A model generated the notes under the pieces. That model was not told the origin of the DNA and searched no databases. It saw only the letters and a list, made by a program, of their open reading frames with translations. Of a stretch of 64,000 bases of DNA, positions 1-14,200 are shown piece by piece. The stretch covers positions 15,995,131 to 16,059,130 of the forward strand of contig WARS01000029.1 in the NCBI GenBank assembly GCA_008933995.1. The letters run 5' to 3'. Position 1 is the first letter of the stretch, and each line of letters begins with the position of its first letter. The translations under genes were made by a program, and so were the position numbers. This stretch comes from Datnioides undecimradiatus. Its lineage: Eukaryota > Chordata > Actinopteri > Lobotiformes > Datnioididae.

Positions 1-255
1 AGTCTCAACAGAGAGGATTGTTGAATTAAATATTTCATTTAACCTTATAATACATATATACTTTTAAGTGCACAGTCAATTCATTTTGCACTTTGAATCA
101 CGTTTTTTACACCATGCAGCCCACCCACACAGATTTTTATATTTCTTGAGTTTCTTTTAATTGTTCTGATTTACTATAAAACTACAACTACAAACTCAGT
201 CTGATTGTCAGGGTGGAGACGAGTCAACTTTACGTCCACCACTGCAGACCCTGAC

Positions 256-1024
256 CTTTGTTCGGTCTCTGTGTGAGCAGGTACTCGTCCTCTCCCTCTC
301 CCCCTGGTCTGACCACAACGCAGGTCAGAGTTCGCTCCACTCGAGGCGGCTTCTTTGCTGGTTTCCTGGGGAAGTTCTGAACACCCAAGTCATCATCCCA
401 GGGCTCGGAAGGACACAGCGGACATGTCCCGCTGTTCGCTGAGTGGAGAAAGTACTTTAATATGACATCATGACCACAGGCTATAAGGAAGAAGACTAGG
501 GACACTTACTACAGTCTTCTATATCAGGCACAGCTGGCGGCTTCCCCAGCAGCTTCCTGGAGTTTTCCTCTTGTTTGACATGAACCTGCGCATTCACGCA
601 CTGTTTAAGGACGCCATCGTGTACATAAACAATGTATGTTCTTCTTATGCGTTCTGCATTACCTTGCTGTAAGAGTGGCAGTGAGACTGAATGGGACACT
701 GGCTGCACTGGGGGCTCTTAGGGGTGCACACTCGTGCTCCCAGCTCCATCATGGCCTGGTTAAAGTCCCCGGGTCTCTCAGAGTCTACCAGAGTATTGGC
801 TAAACCCCTGAAACAGAGTAAATCAAAGTTTCTTAGGACTGTATTTAATGATTTCATAATATTTATTTTTTCTGTGTTTTGATTATGTAAAACAGTGACT
901 TTCAGTGAAGTTCAGAGAGTATATTTATGTTTGGATCTGAAAGCAGACTTTAAAGCATTTAAAGACTAATTTAAAGAATTTAAAGACTAAGTCAACAAAT
1001 AGTGGCATAGCTAGCAGAGAAAAT

Positions 1025-1055
<31 letters not shown>

Positions 1056-3945
1056 CATATACACACACAAACACATATATTGTTGTATGACACACACATA
1101 CAGGTGGTTATATCAAAGTCATAAATCTGTTTCAAACTGAGGCTACAGTTCGAAGTTTAATCTCACCATAGAGCCTCTGTTACCGCAGGACTTGTGCTGT
1201 CAGCTCCGATGGCCCTCAGACGACACAGCACCCGAATCAGATTCCCATCTACAGCTCCAGTAACCTTGGCAACAGAGAGATCTTCTCAGTCATCAGTGGT
1301 AAACATGGTACTGCAGCTATCAAGTGTTACCTTAGCGTTTGCTTTGGCCCATTGAAACATATACAGCTGTGGTGCAGATGTGCGCAGGTCTGCAGATGTG
1401 TGTGTGTGTATATGATGACCAACCTGGCCCAGTGCAATAGAGCCTATAGCTGCAGCAGTGTAACGTCCCACTCCGGGCAGCTGCTTCAGCAGGCTGTCAA
1501 CTGTTCGAGGCACCTGCCCCTTTAGCTCTGACACCACCTAAAAACAACAATAACATACAAACCATCTAAAATAAGCAATAAGATTCAGAAATGCTTGATA
1601 CTGTCAGATTTATAAAACACACCACAGACCTTCTGAGCTCCCTCATGCAGTCTTTTTCCTCGGGAATAGTAGCCAAGCCCCACCCACATCTGATTCACTT
1701 CCTGCTCATAAATGAAATAGATACATTTAATTCAAAATCAATACTCTTTTGAAATAAACATCATCTTCATCGATGGTTCCTTAGTGATCACCTCTAATGT
1801 AGCAGCTGCAAGATCCTGCACCGTGGGCCACCGCTAGAACACAGTGAACACAGTTTAGAGTTAAGAGTTGACATGATACAAAACATGAATCCCAATGAAT
1901 CACAGTGATGCCTACCTTCATCCATTTGTTGTAATAGTCTATAACTGTGGCTACTTGGGTCTGTTGCAGCATGATTTCTGAAACCCAGACTAAGAGAAAC
2001 AAGAGAGAAAACAGTCAGCGGTGTCAGCAGCAGTTCATGTTGTATCAGCCTGAACACTGAACAGTTTCTTACCTGCGTATGTCCTGATGTTGAGGTCTGA
2101 CTCTGTCACAGCCTGTAAAAGAAATGTGAGGACCCAGTCCATTATATAAGCCGACAGTCATTGTTCATGTTGTTACATTTTTAAAATCCTATCTGTTCAA
2201 ATTTTTAAACTGAGCTATTTACCTAATTATTTAAGGACGCTAAGCAATGTACTGCTGTGGACGATGTTAGCAGCTATGTGTTTAAGCTGCTTTACCTCGC
2301 AGGCCTTTCTCGCAGGAAACTGAAGCTGGTACATCCATTTATACTGTCTTCAAATCCACCTGACTCCTTTGCAAATAAACAGTCATTTTACTTTGCGGAA
2401 CATGAAAGTTGCCTCAATTTTTTATTTTTTTGTTTGTGTTTTGAAGGGTTTCCTCAGATTTATTGAATTCACACAAATAACACAAACAAACTAACAAATT
2501 GAGGCAACTGCCCTGTGCTCCTGTGCTCTAATATTACTGTTTTGGTCAAAGGAGTCTGGTGGTGTTGGAGAAAGTGATGTAACAACTTCCATTTCCAGTC
2601 TGACGGGGCTGCCTGACAGCAAGTTAGAGTGGGTAAAATATTCTAAATGTGGTGTTCACTAATGTTGCCTTTAGTTGGGCATGCAACAAAGAATAAGTAT
2701 GACACAAAAAACAAAACTATAAACTAGTCTTTTAATGTGTGTCTGGCCAAGTCAATATAACTTGACATAAAGAACTGTGATCAAAGTTTTGTCATTTTAA
2801 GGCATTTTAGAGTTGATCTTGAATGATACAAATCCTTTTTATTATCCAGTACTCATAACATGAGGCATCAAGGTGATACGTGCAGGTACTGCATGATATT
2901 TGGTCTGTCTTGTGAAGCCCTGGGTGCAGTAATGTTTTTTGTTGTTTTACTTTTAGGATTACACATCTGCACAAAGACAAAAAGATTAAAAAGCACTGAT
3001 GAAACGACCGAGTTAGATGTGCCTGAAATCTCAGGGGGAACATCATCTGCACTTTCACAAAAATAGGTAATTAAAGTTTATCTTTAACAACTAAATATGT
3101 TTATTTGAAAAATGAAAAAAACCCCAAACACGTTGCCAAAGCCAGTGAAAGAAATGTTTTTCTTTACCAGAGTCCTCCAGGGGAGCTCCCTCTTTTCCTT
3201 GTCATACCAGCTGAGAAGCTGAGACCGCAGCAGTTCAACATCAGCAGGATCATGGAAAGTGTGATATGTGGATGCTGAGGAGGGATTTGTGGTTTCCGCT
3301 GGAAAAGCACAAACTAGTTCAAACTAAACAAAAAGGCAAACTAACATTCAGACGATATAATATTTATCAAACACCCTTGAATGCGATCAAATTCTTGCTG
3401 AGGAGAAAACTATCAAGATGAAACCACCGAGGTAACAACACAGGAAGGGTGATTTCCTACTTCACAACTGCTTTATAAGGCGAAGCTCCATTTTGAAATA
3501 TGCTGTTTCTATAGCAAAAGTCTGTTCTCTATAAAGATATGAAATTAAATATGAGCACACTGAGTAAAGTCTAGTTCTCTAGATACACATTTATATAATA
3601 TCTGCTCAGAAAACCTTTCTGACGCAGTATGAAACAACGCAAAAACCTAAATATTGCAAAGGTAATAACGTCACTTCTTATTGAGCGGCCGTTTAACCTG
3701 ATTAAGTGTTGGTTTTACTGTGTACTGACATGACTCTCATGTTTGTATACAGTGAGCAATGGCACGGCACAGTAATGTGGGCAGATCCTGTCTTTTCATT
3801 AATCATTATGGTATCGTTAACTACCTTCTTTCACAGCTGTCTTTGACCTCTTCCGCTTTGGTTTTGCTGTCTCTACCACCTCCAGCCCGACTCTTTTGCC
3901 TTTGTGCATCGTTGAACGTAACCTGCTCATCACTAAACACAACAT
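256..3945 (-). CDS. mutyh: MUTYH, adenine DNA glycosylase (5' eleven coding exons; 3' end outside window)
   Basis: Base-excision-repair enzyme that removes adenine mispaired with 8-oxoguanine, in nucleus and mitochondria. Exons, 5' to 3': 3930(or 3945)-3825, 3298-3168, 2112-2073, 1989-1916, 1833-1792, 1701-1630, 1537-1424, 1264-1167, 807-663, 585-510, 438-256; all phases close. Numbered from the ATG at 3930: catalytic Glu97 in [12 protein letters not shown], helix-hairpin-helix LPGVGRYT (175-182), catalytic Asp199 in AVDGN, and the iron-sulphur cluster Cys253-X6-Cys260-X2-Cys263-X5-Cys269. A linker with Cys299/305/308 leads into the start of the NUDIX-like domain (LLTQRPNKG), where the exon ends in a donor. 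The remaining exons (expected LLAGLWEFP onward) are not in bases 1-255. The N-terminus is basic (KPKRKRSK), suiting nuclear or mitochondrial targeting. An in-frame upstream ATG at 3945 adds five residues, so the start is uncertain. Identity is very secure; exon 1 is inferred from phase match and basic composition. Confidence 0.95.
1024..1080. repeat. AC/AT dinucleotide microsatellite
   Basis: Alternating CA and TA runs inside the MUTYH intron between the exons ending at 1167 and starting at 807. Simple-sequence repeat with no other content. Confidence 0.9.
2353..2566. repeat. Long imperfect inverted repeat (foldback) in MUTYH intron 2
   Basis: The left arm (about 2353-2440) read in reverse complement aligns with the right arm (about 2479-2566). 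Matching blocks are AACACAAACAAA, AATTGAGGCAACT and CAAAGGAGTC-GGTGG, with a gapped middle. The loop is about 38 bases. This looks like an aged foldback or MITE remnant. I could not define outer termini or a target-site duplication, and similarity fades beyond these arms. It lies in the 1,055-bp intron 2113-3167, which otherwise shows nothing coding. Confidence 0.65.
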
Positions 3946-4150
3946 GCAACGACTTATTTCATTTCTCCGCACACAGCATGATCACTCGCGTTTACTTCAC
4001 AGATACATTTGGGCTCCCGCCACGTTCGGGACAGAGGGTCGTTGCTCGTCCAATCCGCTCCAAGAAAACGGGTGACGTACGTGCAACGTTCTTTCCGGTA
4101 GGAGGGAGAAAATCCGCATTACATAAAGGCGGATTGTGTAGTTGTGCAAC
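3946..4150 (-). promoter_or_regulatory. Probable MUTYH promoter
   Basis: This stretch lies just upstream of the MUTYH start on the minus strand and is GC-richer than its surroundings. It contains a CCAAT box (4050-4054, plus-strand orientation), a CRE-like TGACGTAC (4073-4080) and an ETS-type TTTCCGG (4092-4098). No TATA box is evident, as expected for a housekeeping repair gene. The assignment rests on position and motifs; no transcription start can be fixed. Confidence 0.5.
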
Positions 4151-4461
4151 ACTATAAATAATAGTATAAATGACTATCACTTTGCTGTATTAGAGGATGC
4201 ATTTATTTAATTAAAGTCTGACATTATTCAGATTATTTACATAATAAAAGTACAAATAGAAAAACTTTGTAAAACTGTAAAACCTTTCTCTTACAAGGAA
4301 AAATACCCTACTGAAAATTTTACTTAAGTATCAGGAAAAGCTACTAAAAGTAAAAGTCAAAAGCAGAATATCAGCAGATTATTATTGCCCCTGCGTTAAT
4401 GTAAAGGCAGTACTTTACTGTTGTAGCTGGCTGAGGGCAGCTCATTTTGAATTGTTTTGTA

Positions 4462-4775
4462 CAGGGCTGCAGCTGATCATATTTTCATTGTGGATACATT
4501 TCCTTATTATTTTTTTCAATCAATTGATTGATTGTTTGATATTTAGAAATGCTGTAAGTAGCAAGAAATGCTGTCACAATTAACCATAGCCCATGAGACA
4601 CTTTGACAATACTTGTTTTGTCAAACCAACAGGACAAACCACAAAATGGTTGAACAAAATAAATCAAAATTATTAAAACAATCAAAAGGAAAGTCAGAGA
4701 ATCCACAGTCACACATTTGTGAAGCTGGAGCCATTAATATTTTTGCATGAAAATGACTTTAATGATTGTCAAATA
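4462..4775 (+). mobile_element. Degenerate non-autonomous hAT-like element common in percomorph fish
   Basis: It starts with AGGGCTGCAGCTGATCATAT, followed by an ATTGATTGATTG-type stretch. Further in are the diagnostic internal blocks CTTGTTTTGTCAAACCAACAG (split by substitutions from the family form) and GTGAAGCTGGAGCCATTAAT, then TTTTTGCATGAAAATGACTT. I recognise these from a short DNA transposon repeated many times in percomorph genomes. The 3' terminus is eroded, so the right boundary is approximate. It sits between the MUTYH promoter and the ARMH1 3' end. The family assignment is from memory. Confidence 0.6.
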
Positions 4776-5090
4776 GCATTTTATTTTAATCTGCTAATTC
4801 ATTTCTGTTTCAGTTAGTCTGGTTTCGCCTTTAGCAATGTGTCATGTAACAAAGGAAATTTATAACAAATAACTATTAAGAACTATACAATTAATTTGAA
4901 CTGAATTAGTAAAAAAACTGTAATTAAGTACAGCAATTAATTTACATAAAAGTGAAGTTACATTTGACCATTGATTACTGCATATCCAAAATAACCAAAA
5001 AGTAAATCATCATGAAAAAAAATATTCATGAGAACTTTTTGTATAATTCCACAAAGGAAAAAAGGGTAGACAGCAAATTAGGAATGAAAC
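4776..5090. other. AT-rich intergenic sequence
   Basis: AT-rich sequence between the transposon remnant and the ARMH1 polyadenylation signal. I see no exon, RNA gene or clear repeat in it. Confidence 0.6.
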
Positions 5091-5096
5091 TTTAAT
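5091..5096 (-). terminator. Candidate ARMH1 polyadenylation signal (ATTAAA)
   Basis: ATTAAA on the minus strand about 75 bases beyond the ARMH1 stop codon. It is the common variant hexamer and the first one met downstream of the stop. It supports the 23-base last coding exon but is not proof of cleavage here. Confidence 0.4.
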
Positions 5097-5169
5097 AATG
5101 CACAAACACCATTTACACTACATTTTCTTCATTAGCAACATTAAAATGATTTGTTCCTCTTGTCAGCCT

Positions 5170-8621
<3,452 letters not shown>

Positions 8622-8803
8622 CCTGTCTGTCTTCCTTCCTCAATTTTTCGCCGACAAATCTTTTTTAGCTCCAACAACCAGCGTCGTGGTTGTTGCTGCT
8701 CTACAGAATATATATTAAAGTTGACTTAATTACCTCGTTTTGTTCCTCCTGGCTTTGACTCGATTTGCTCTTAATCTTCTGTGTTTGTAGCAGCGAGCTA
8801 ACT

Positions 8804-8816
8804 GTTGCTTAGCAAC
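8804..8816. promoter_or_regulatory. X-box (RFX site) upstream of ARMH1
   Basis: GTTGCTTAGCAAC is a near-perfect inverted repeat that fits the RFX X-box. It lies 183 bases upstream of the ARMH1 start codon on the minus strand. X-boxes at this distance are typical of genes expressed in ciliated cells under RFX control. Binding is inferred from the motif. Confidence 0.6.
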
Positions 8817-8859
8817 GAGCCCCACAATCTCAGCATCTAGTTTAGATTTAACTATATTA

Positions 8860-8876
8860 CAGACAGACAGACAGAC

Positions 8877-8925
<49 letters not shown>

Positions 8926-8931
8926 TATAGA
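8860..8931. repeat. ACAG/GATA tetranucleotide microsatellite
   Basis: Five ACAG-type units pass into about twelve GATA units, ending in ATATAG. Tetranucleotide repeat between ARMH1 and the LGALS3BP-like gene. Confidence 0.95.
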
Positions 8932-9195
8932 TATTATATTCTCTCTCACTTGCAAATGAGACAAAGTGGCAATAGACATTCAGTGTTTAAACTTACAGCA
9001 ACTAAGTCCCTACAAATGAAGAGAGTGGGAATAAAGTCAGACTGGTTTAACACTGGGCTGAAAATCACACTTGACCGTGGATATACACTGTACTGGATGT
9101 GTGGTAGAAATCACAGTGTAATTAAACCATGTCTGATGGGAGTAAAATGTAGGATCAGATTACAACTATTTTTTATGCCTCAGTGGGTGTGGTGA
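8932..9195. other. Intergenic sequence with no identified gene
   Basis: Mixed-composition DNA between the GATA repeat and the LGALS3BP promoter candidate. An 81-codon open frame on the plus strand resembles no protein I know and has no splice context. I call nothing here. Confidence 0.5.
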
Positions 9196-9308
9196 TTCCT
9201 GGAAAATAACTGTATATACTTAATAGTGGGCGCAGACTCCTGATCATAATAAGCTGATCATTTCTTCAGTGACATACTTTACTGCAACTGGCTTCAATCT
9301 GAGTGCTG
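9196..9308 (+). promoter_or_regulatory. Candidate LGALS3BP promoter with GAS motif, TATA-like box and non-coding first exon
   Basis: TTCCTGGAA (9196-9204) is a perfect STAT/GAS palindrome. TATATA at 9213-9218 follows within ten bases. About 30 bases further on begins a stretch ending in CTG|GTAAGT at 9308/9309, a strong donor for a 5'-untranslated first exon. The next exon begins at 10223 after CTCTCCAG, 16 bases before the ATG at 10239. A TGATCA...TGATCA dyad lies at 9241-9260. Promoter and exon 1 are inferred from signals only. Confidence 0.4.
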
Positions 9309-10238
9309 GTAAGTTAAATCTTGGCTTGATCCTGAAAAGATTTTTTTAAACTAAAATGATCTTTAAAAGAAAATGAAAAGGGAACCAGGCAATCCAAAAG
9401 TAGGTTTGCTATGTGGTGCAGCAAGTAAGAATACTAAAAGGGTAAAAGAGTAAAATGAAATATATTCTGCTGTGCCATGTGCTCATGTAGGCCAAGTGTA
9501 GGCTAACGAATTCCTTATGATTGTTAACAAAACGTTTTGTAAACAATATAAATCATCAAATAAATAACCTGTTAATAAATGAATAAATAAATAACTATTT
9601 TGATGCGATCATATCATATTTGTGCGTCACATGACAGCTTCTTCTCTGCAAAGAAAAAAAAAAGAAAAAAGAGGTGCGTTGCCCCAGAATAATTTCAACC
9701 AGGGAGAGTCAGCAAATCTCAGTGACTCTTCAGTAAATCTGGGCTACAGCTGGTTTGGCAGGTATTTTTTTACTTCAGGTATTTGTGTTTTATCTTTTGT
9801 TAATATGATTTTGATCAGAAAATAAATGTATATAGATGCAGAAACTGCATTTGTACCAGCACCTCTCAAAAAAAGAAATACTTGTGCCTTTACTATTATT
9901 ATCTCTAATTTCTGAAAAGCAGAATCTCAATCTCAACTCTTTTGTATAAGTTGATGCATGTACAGTTTATTCTATAACATAGTGCCATATATCAAAGCAA
10001 ATAGAATTGTTGTGAAGTAAAAGGCACAATGTTTAATTTTTAAAATGTAATGGAGTAGAAGTGAGGGGCATGGGGAAGAAAGTACTTTAAGTCTGTACCA
10101 CCACTGCTTGGATGTAAAGAATCAGAGGTGAAGGGCGACTATTTGACAAATGTATTGAACGGGAAATACAAAATTGTTTTTGAATACAGAAACTTAGAGC
10201 TTGGTTTCCTTTTTCTCTCCAGTGAGTGGCAATCAAAA

Positions 10239-12659
10239 ATGAAAGAAAATACTCTCTTATCCCTTTGCCTTCTCTACCTCAGCATTAGCCTGTCTGTTGG
10301 TAAGTACACTGTTGTCATCCTGTGAGACTGTAGGTCCTCTGTTGTGTTGGTTTTTACATCTTAATTTAACTGCAACAAAACAGTTTCCAAGAAACTTCAC
10401 ATCCTTCTTTGTCACTTACATTGTCACACATGAGCTAATCAATCATCAATATTTACTGGCTTATCTTCTCTAGTGAATAAACAATATTTGGCAACAAAGG
10501 TGGAACTAACTAATGTTATCTTTTGATGTTTCCTTAGGTAGATAGATAGTTGAAAGTGGGGCCAATACATAAAATGACAAGTTACATAACTTCTAACGTG
10601 AATTATTTAGAGCGTAACTATATGTTGTTTTATATGAATTCATTTATCGTAATTCTAGTAGAAATCACTAGGCTCAGATGATTCAACTTTGCTGTAACAT
10701 GGTGGGTTTTTTTTAGGTGGTGAATGGGATTTAATCAGGCTGAGTGATGGTCAAGATCACTCTGAGGGCCGTGTGGAAATCTTTTACGATGGAGCTTGGG
10801 GGAGTGTGTGCGATGACGAATGGGACATAAAAGACGCTCATGTAGTGTGTCGCCAGCTCGGTTTCTCTGGTGCAGTAAACGCCGTGGAATCGTCTGCATT
10901 TGGCAGTGGTAATAAAGCATAACTTGTCTTAAGGTTGTATGAAAACCTGTAAATATGAGCAAAACAGGATACAAATGATTGTATTGTCAGTATCTGTTTT
11001 TGTTCTGTGCTCCACTTTGTGTCAGGGGATGGTCATTTCTGGATGGACGATGTGGGCTGTAATGGAACAGAGATAAACCTGCTCCAGTGTACATTTCCTG
11101 GGTGGGGAAAGCATAACTGTGGAGCAAGTGAGCATGCCGGTGTCAGATGTGAAAAAGGTAAAGATGTTTGGTGGAAAACACATCATCCTTGGAGAAGTGA
11201 AGGTCACCGACTTTCCATCTTAATATAAAACATTCACTGTACCTGTATTGATCTCTTTCAGGGCTTTCTAACAGGGATCTAAGCCAAGAGTATGATTTGG
11301 ACCACAATGCACGCCTCTCTTATCAGCTCGGGGAGCTGTTTGACAGCGGATATAAGTGTGACTTGAACATTAACGTGGTGGTAGACAGTGACATCACTCA
11401 GACGATCTGTGCTCACTGGGTCATCCTTACCCTGAACTCCGATCTCAAAACTTCACAGCCAGACTTCAGCAGCCTCAGCATTAATGTATCTTATGACTGC
11501 AGCCAACACGTCAATGACTTTGTCAGGTAAAAGCAAACCTGGGACCTCTTAGTCTGCAGGCTTAATTTCTGTCTAATTTGGTAAATTCAAAATATCTGCA
11601 CCTGGCTAATGGCAATGTTTAAATTTCAGATACTTCTACACAAGAAAGATAAAAGTTATGCTGTCCTCCGCCCATTGCTTTCTCAAGATGGCATTCAACT
11701 GGGGTCTGACTGAGCTGCAGAGCAAGGCTGCAGATATTTTCAGAATGTTTCTTCCACAGGATCCCACCTTCCAGAGTCAGATCTCCCTCTATGAGTATGC
11801 AGTTTTTGCTGGTGATGAGGAACTGCAGGAAGCTTTTGTTCGCTACATGGCATGGAACTGTGAGGCGTTGATCCGTTCTCCAGCCTGGACAAATCTTCCA
11901 TTCGCTCTGGTCAAAGCTCTCCTGTCTCGCTCAGACCTTGTGGTACAAAATGAAACTGTCATCCTGAATGGATTGGAGGTGTGGGCTGCAGCCCAGGGGA
12001 ACACAACTATCCCTGAGGTCCTACTGAAGCTCATACGATTTCCGCTGATCCCAGCTGAGGACTTATACACACTTGATGACTCACTGTACAGTGCCAGTAA
12101 GTTGCAGGGGTTTCAGTTTAATGCTGTACCCTTCATGGCATTTCTCAATGACCTACAAGAAGACCCAAATGTATTCACACCCAGGATTTACACCGGCAGG
12201 CCGTGGAGCTTTACCTTCAGCTATGCTGCTGTCAAAGCCTACAAGGATTTCGGGTTCTTCATTCTTGGTGGCGAACACTTAAATAATCTAACATCAGATT
12301 TCCAAACACCTGGTCATAACAGTGCCTTCTTTACTTTCCACACTGTGCGCTGGAATATCTCAGTATACATCAGTGAAGAGGACTGCTCTAGAGATAACAT
12401 CATTTGTCCTTCGGTGCCTGCTGTCAGTTTGAAGCTGGAGGAGAACAGTCATTTACCTAGTGAGATGAACGGACGTATTCAGTACAGCAATAGGCTTGTC
12501 ATTATGTGTGCAGAGAGGTATGTGGTCCACGTTGGTGAATTTGATTCTGTTGACATGGAGGATCTTGTATTTTTCCCAGACAGCACGGAAGTCCATCCAT
12601 GCCGCTCAGAGCTGTTCTCCTACCAAGTGGTGGTGCGTCCTCTGTACTCTACAGATTAG
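10239..12659 (+). CDS. lgals3bp: Galectin-3-binding-protein-like secreted glycoprotein (SRCR-BTB-BACK)
   Basis: Coding exons 10239-10299, 10717-10908, 11026-11157, 11262-11526 and 11630-12659 give 559 residues (human LGALS3BP 585). A hydrophobic signal peptide covers residues 1 to about 20. A group-A SRCR domain follows (about 27-127) with six cysteines in the contexts VCDD, VVCRQ, VGCNG, LQC, HNC and VRC, plus the usual [15 protein letters not shown] start. Next is a BTB/POZ-like segment, then a BACK-type helical region ([43 protein letters not shown]). The C-terminal domain ends [10 protein letters not shown]. Several N-glycosylation sites are present (NGT, NVS, NET, NTT, NLT, NIS). In mammals the protein is secreted, oligomerises into rings, binds galectins and matrix, and is interferon-inducible. 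The start is set by the signal peptide. Fish carry more than one copy of this family, so strict orthology is not claimed. Confidence 0.93.
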
Positions 12660-12680
12660 TTTCTGTTTCGGTAAAGCAGA

Positions 12681-12686
12681 AATAAA
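12681..12686 (+). terminator. Candidate LGALS3BP polyadenylation signal (AATAAA)
   Basis: AATAAA begins 22 bases after the stop codon; a second one lies near 12935. Either would give a short 3' untranslated region. Confidence 0.5.
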
Positions 12687-12939
12687 ACTTAAGCAAAGAG
12701 GATGTGGACAGGAAATATTTTTGAACAGCATTTTTTTGTCTTTTTTTCATGAACTTGTCCTGAATGTTAGCCTGTAAAAGGCACGTGGGAGGCAGTATGC
12801 GACAGGATCAAGAATGCATTGTATTAAACTTATATATTAACATTTTTCAGAGCGTTTGTCTAAGTTTCATGTTTTGTTTTGTTTTTTTAACATTTTTTAA
12901 AAGAAATTTTGCAAAATCTTGCTTATGAAAATTAAATAA

Positions 12940-14200
12940 ACAGTAATTTCACAACACCAGTGTATACTCTCAAAGATGCAGACAGTATGATGACAGATTG
13001 TTACAGTTACAGTGTTGTGTCAGTACAAATGCTGCAAGTGTGTCTTTGGATTCAGAAATATATTGCTGTGTTGCAGTCTTCTTCATCCTCATCTATGCTT
13101 AAAATGACTACATTACATTCTTAATACCAAGGAAGGGGATCAGTATGTTCAGGTGTAGACGATCTATAACCACACAGTCATATCACTGGGTTAAAGTCGT
13201 AGGGACACACCTATGAATGGGATCATAGCTTTACCTGACCACTCCTGATTTAGAAAGTGGCCCCATCTTCTGGCAGCATTGCCCTTATGTTTAAAGTCAC
13301 AACACCTTCACCTCTATCAACATTCAATATCTACCTGATGAGAACAAGTGAGGCACAGCCACTGAAAGCAAGGGTTCATACAATATGAAACTGAGGATAA
13401 ACTTGTGCCACATTGCACTTAAATGCCACTTTGTTCACTTACGATTTGAACAAAGAGTGCAAAACTCAGGGCTGCTTGTCACAGATATTAGCGCTGCAGG
13501 ATGCCAAAGTCAACAATGTACTGTCAACTATTTAAAGTAAAAGTTTAAGAAACTGTACTCCAGGGTTTTTTTTGCAGCAATTCCACCAACAATTCAACCA
13601 TGTTGTGAGATAGTTTAAAGTCTAAAAAATGGATCAACAGGATTATTGTATGTGTAGTCATAATTGGAAAATGAACAGGCTGACTGAAAGAAGAAATAAA
13701 TGTCACCTGAATTGTCCTCTGATATTTCGCCCACTGAAGAAGAAGTATAAAGTATTATGACACGGAAATTGTATTAAACTGCATTTGCTTTGCTGTTTAA
13801 GTGTACACATGTAGATTGTAGGTTTATTTTATTGCAGATTCATTACAGAGCCAAATACTGCACGGCCGTTTCCTGTTGCGTGCTACCCACAGGCCTGTGT
13901 TACCACCATGTGGGTCTAAGAGGAACTGAGCCCAGTCGAGACGCGCTGCTGGAGGTTTGCTGCCCTCCGCAGGCTGCTTCCCGGTAAATGTGCCTCTACT
14001 CGGAGATAAAGAGGGAACATCTCGGTGTAGTGAAGAGAAAAAAACACATAACACAATAAAGTATGGGACAGGGTTGTATTACTACAACACACAAATCAAT
14101 GGTTTTAGCCACTGTGCAGTGTTTCTTGTACACAAAGAGCTCTTAATCTTCAGGATGTACTTTTAATCTGCCTAAATGCCAAATAGCGGTTGGCTGAGGC
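12940..14200. other. Intergenic sequence between LGALS3BP and MPND
   Basis: Unremarkable mixed sequence. Short open frames near 13790-14166 occur on both strands, have no recognisable protein similarity and lack convincing splice sites. No RNA gene or clear repeat seen. Confidence 0.5.

Noticed and set aside
1-255. Searched for the next MUTYH exon (NUDIX-like domain continuation)
   Set aside because: No minus-strand sequence resembling LLAGLWEFP with an acceptor; the AT-rich sequence is intronic, so the gene continues outside the window.
3759-4157. 132-codon plus-strand open frame
   Set aside because: It lies antisense to MUTYH exon 1 and its promoter. It has no known domain, and the minus strand carries a phase-matched exon here.
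8860-8931. Regular repeat as a possible CRISPR-like or regulatory array
   Set aside because: Plain ACAG/GATA microsatellite in a vertebrate genome; no spacers.
11658-12659. A separate 333-residue gene starting at an internal Met
   Set aside because: It is the last exon of the LGALS3BP-like gene, joined in phase at 11630; the first Met is internal to the BTB/BACK region.
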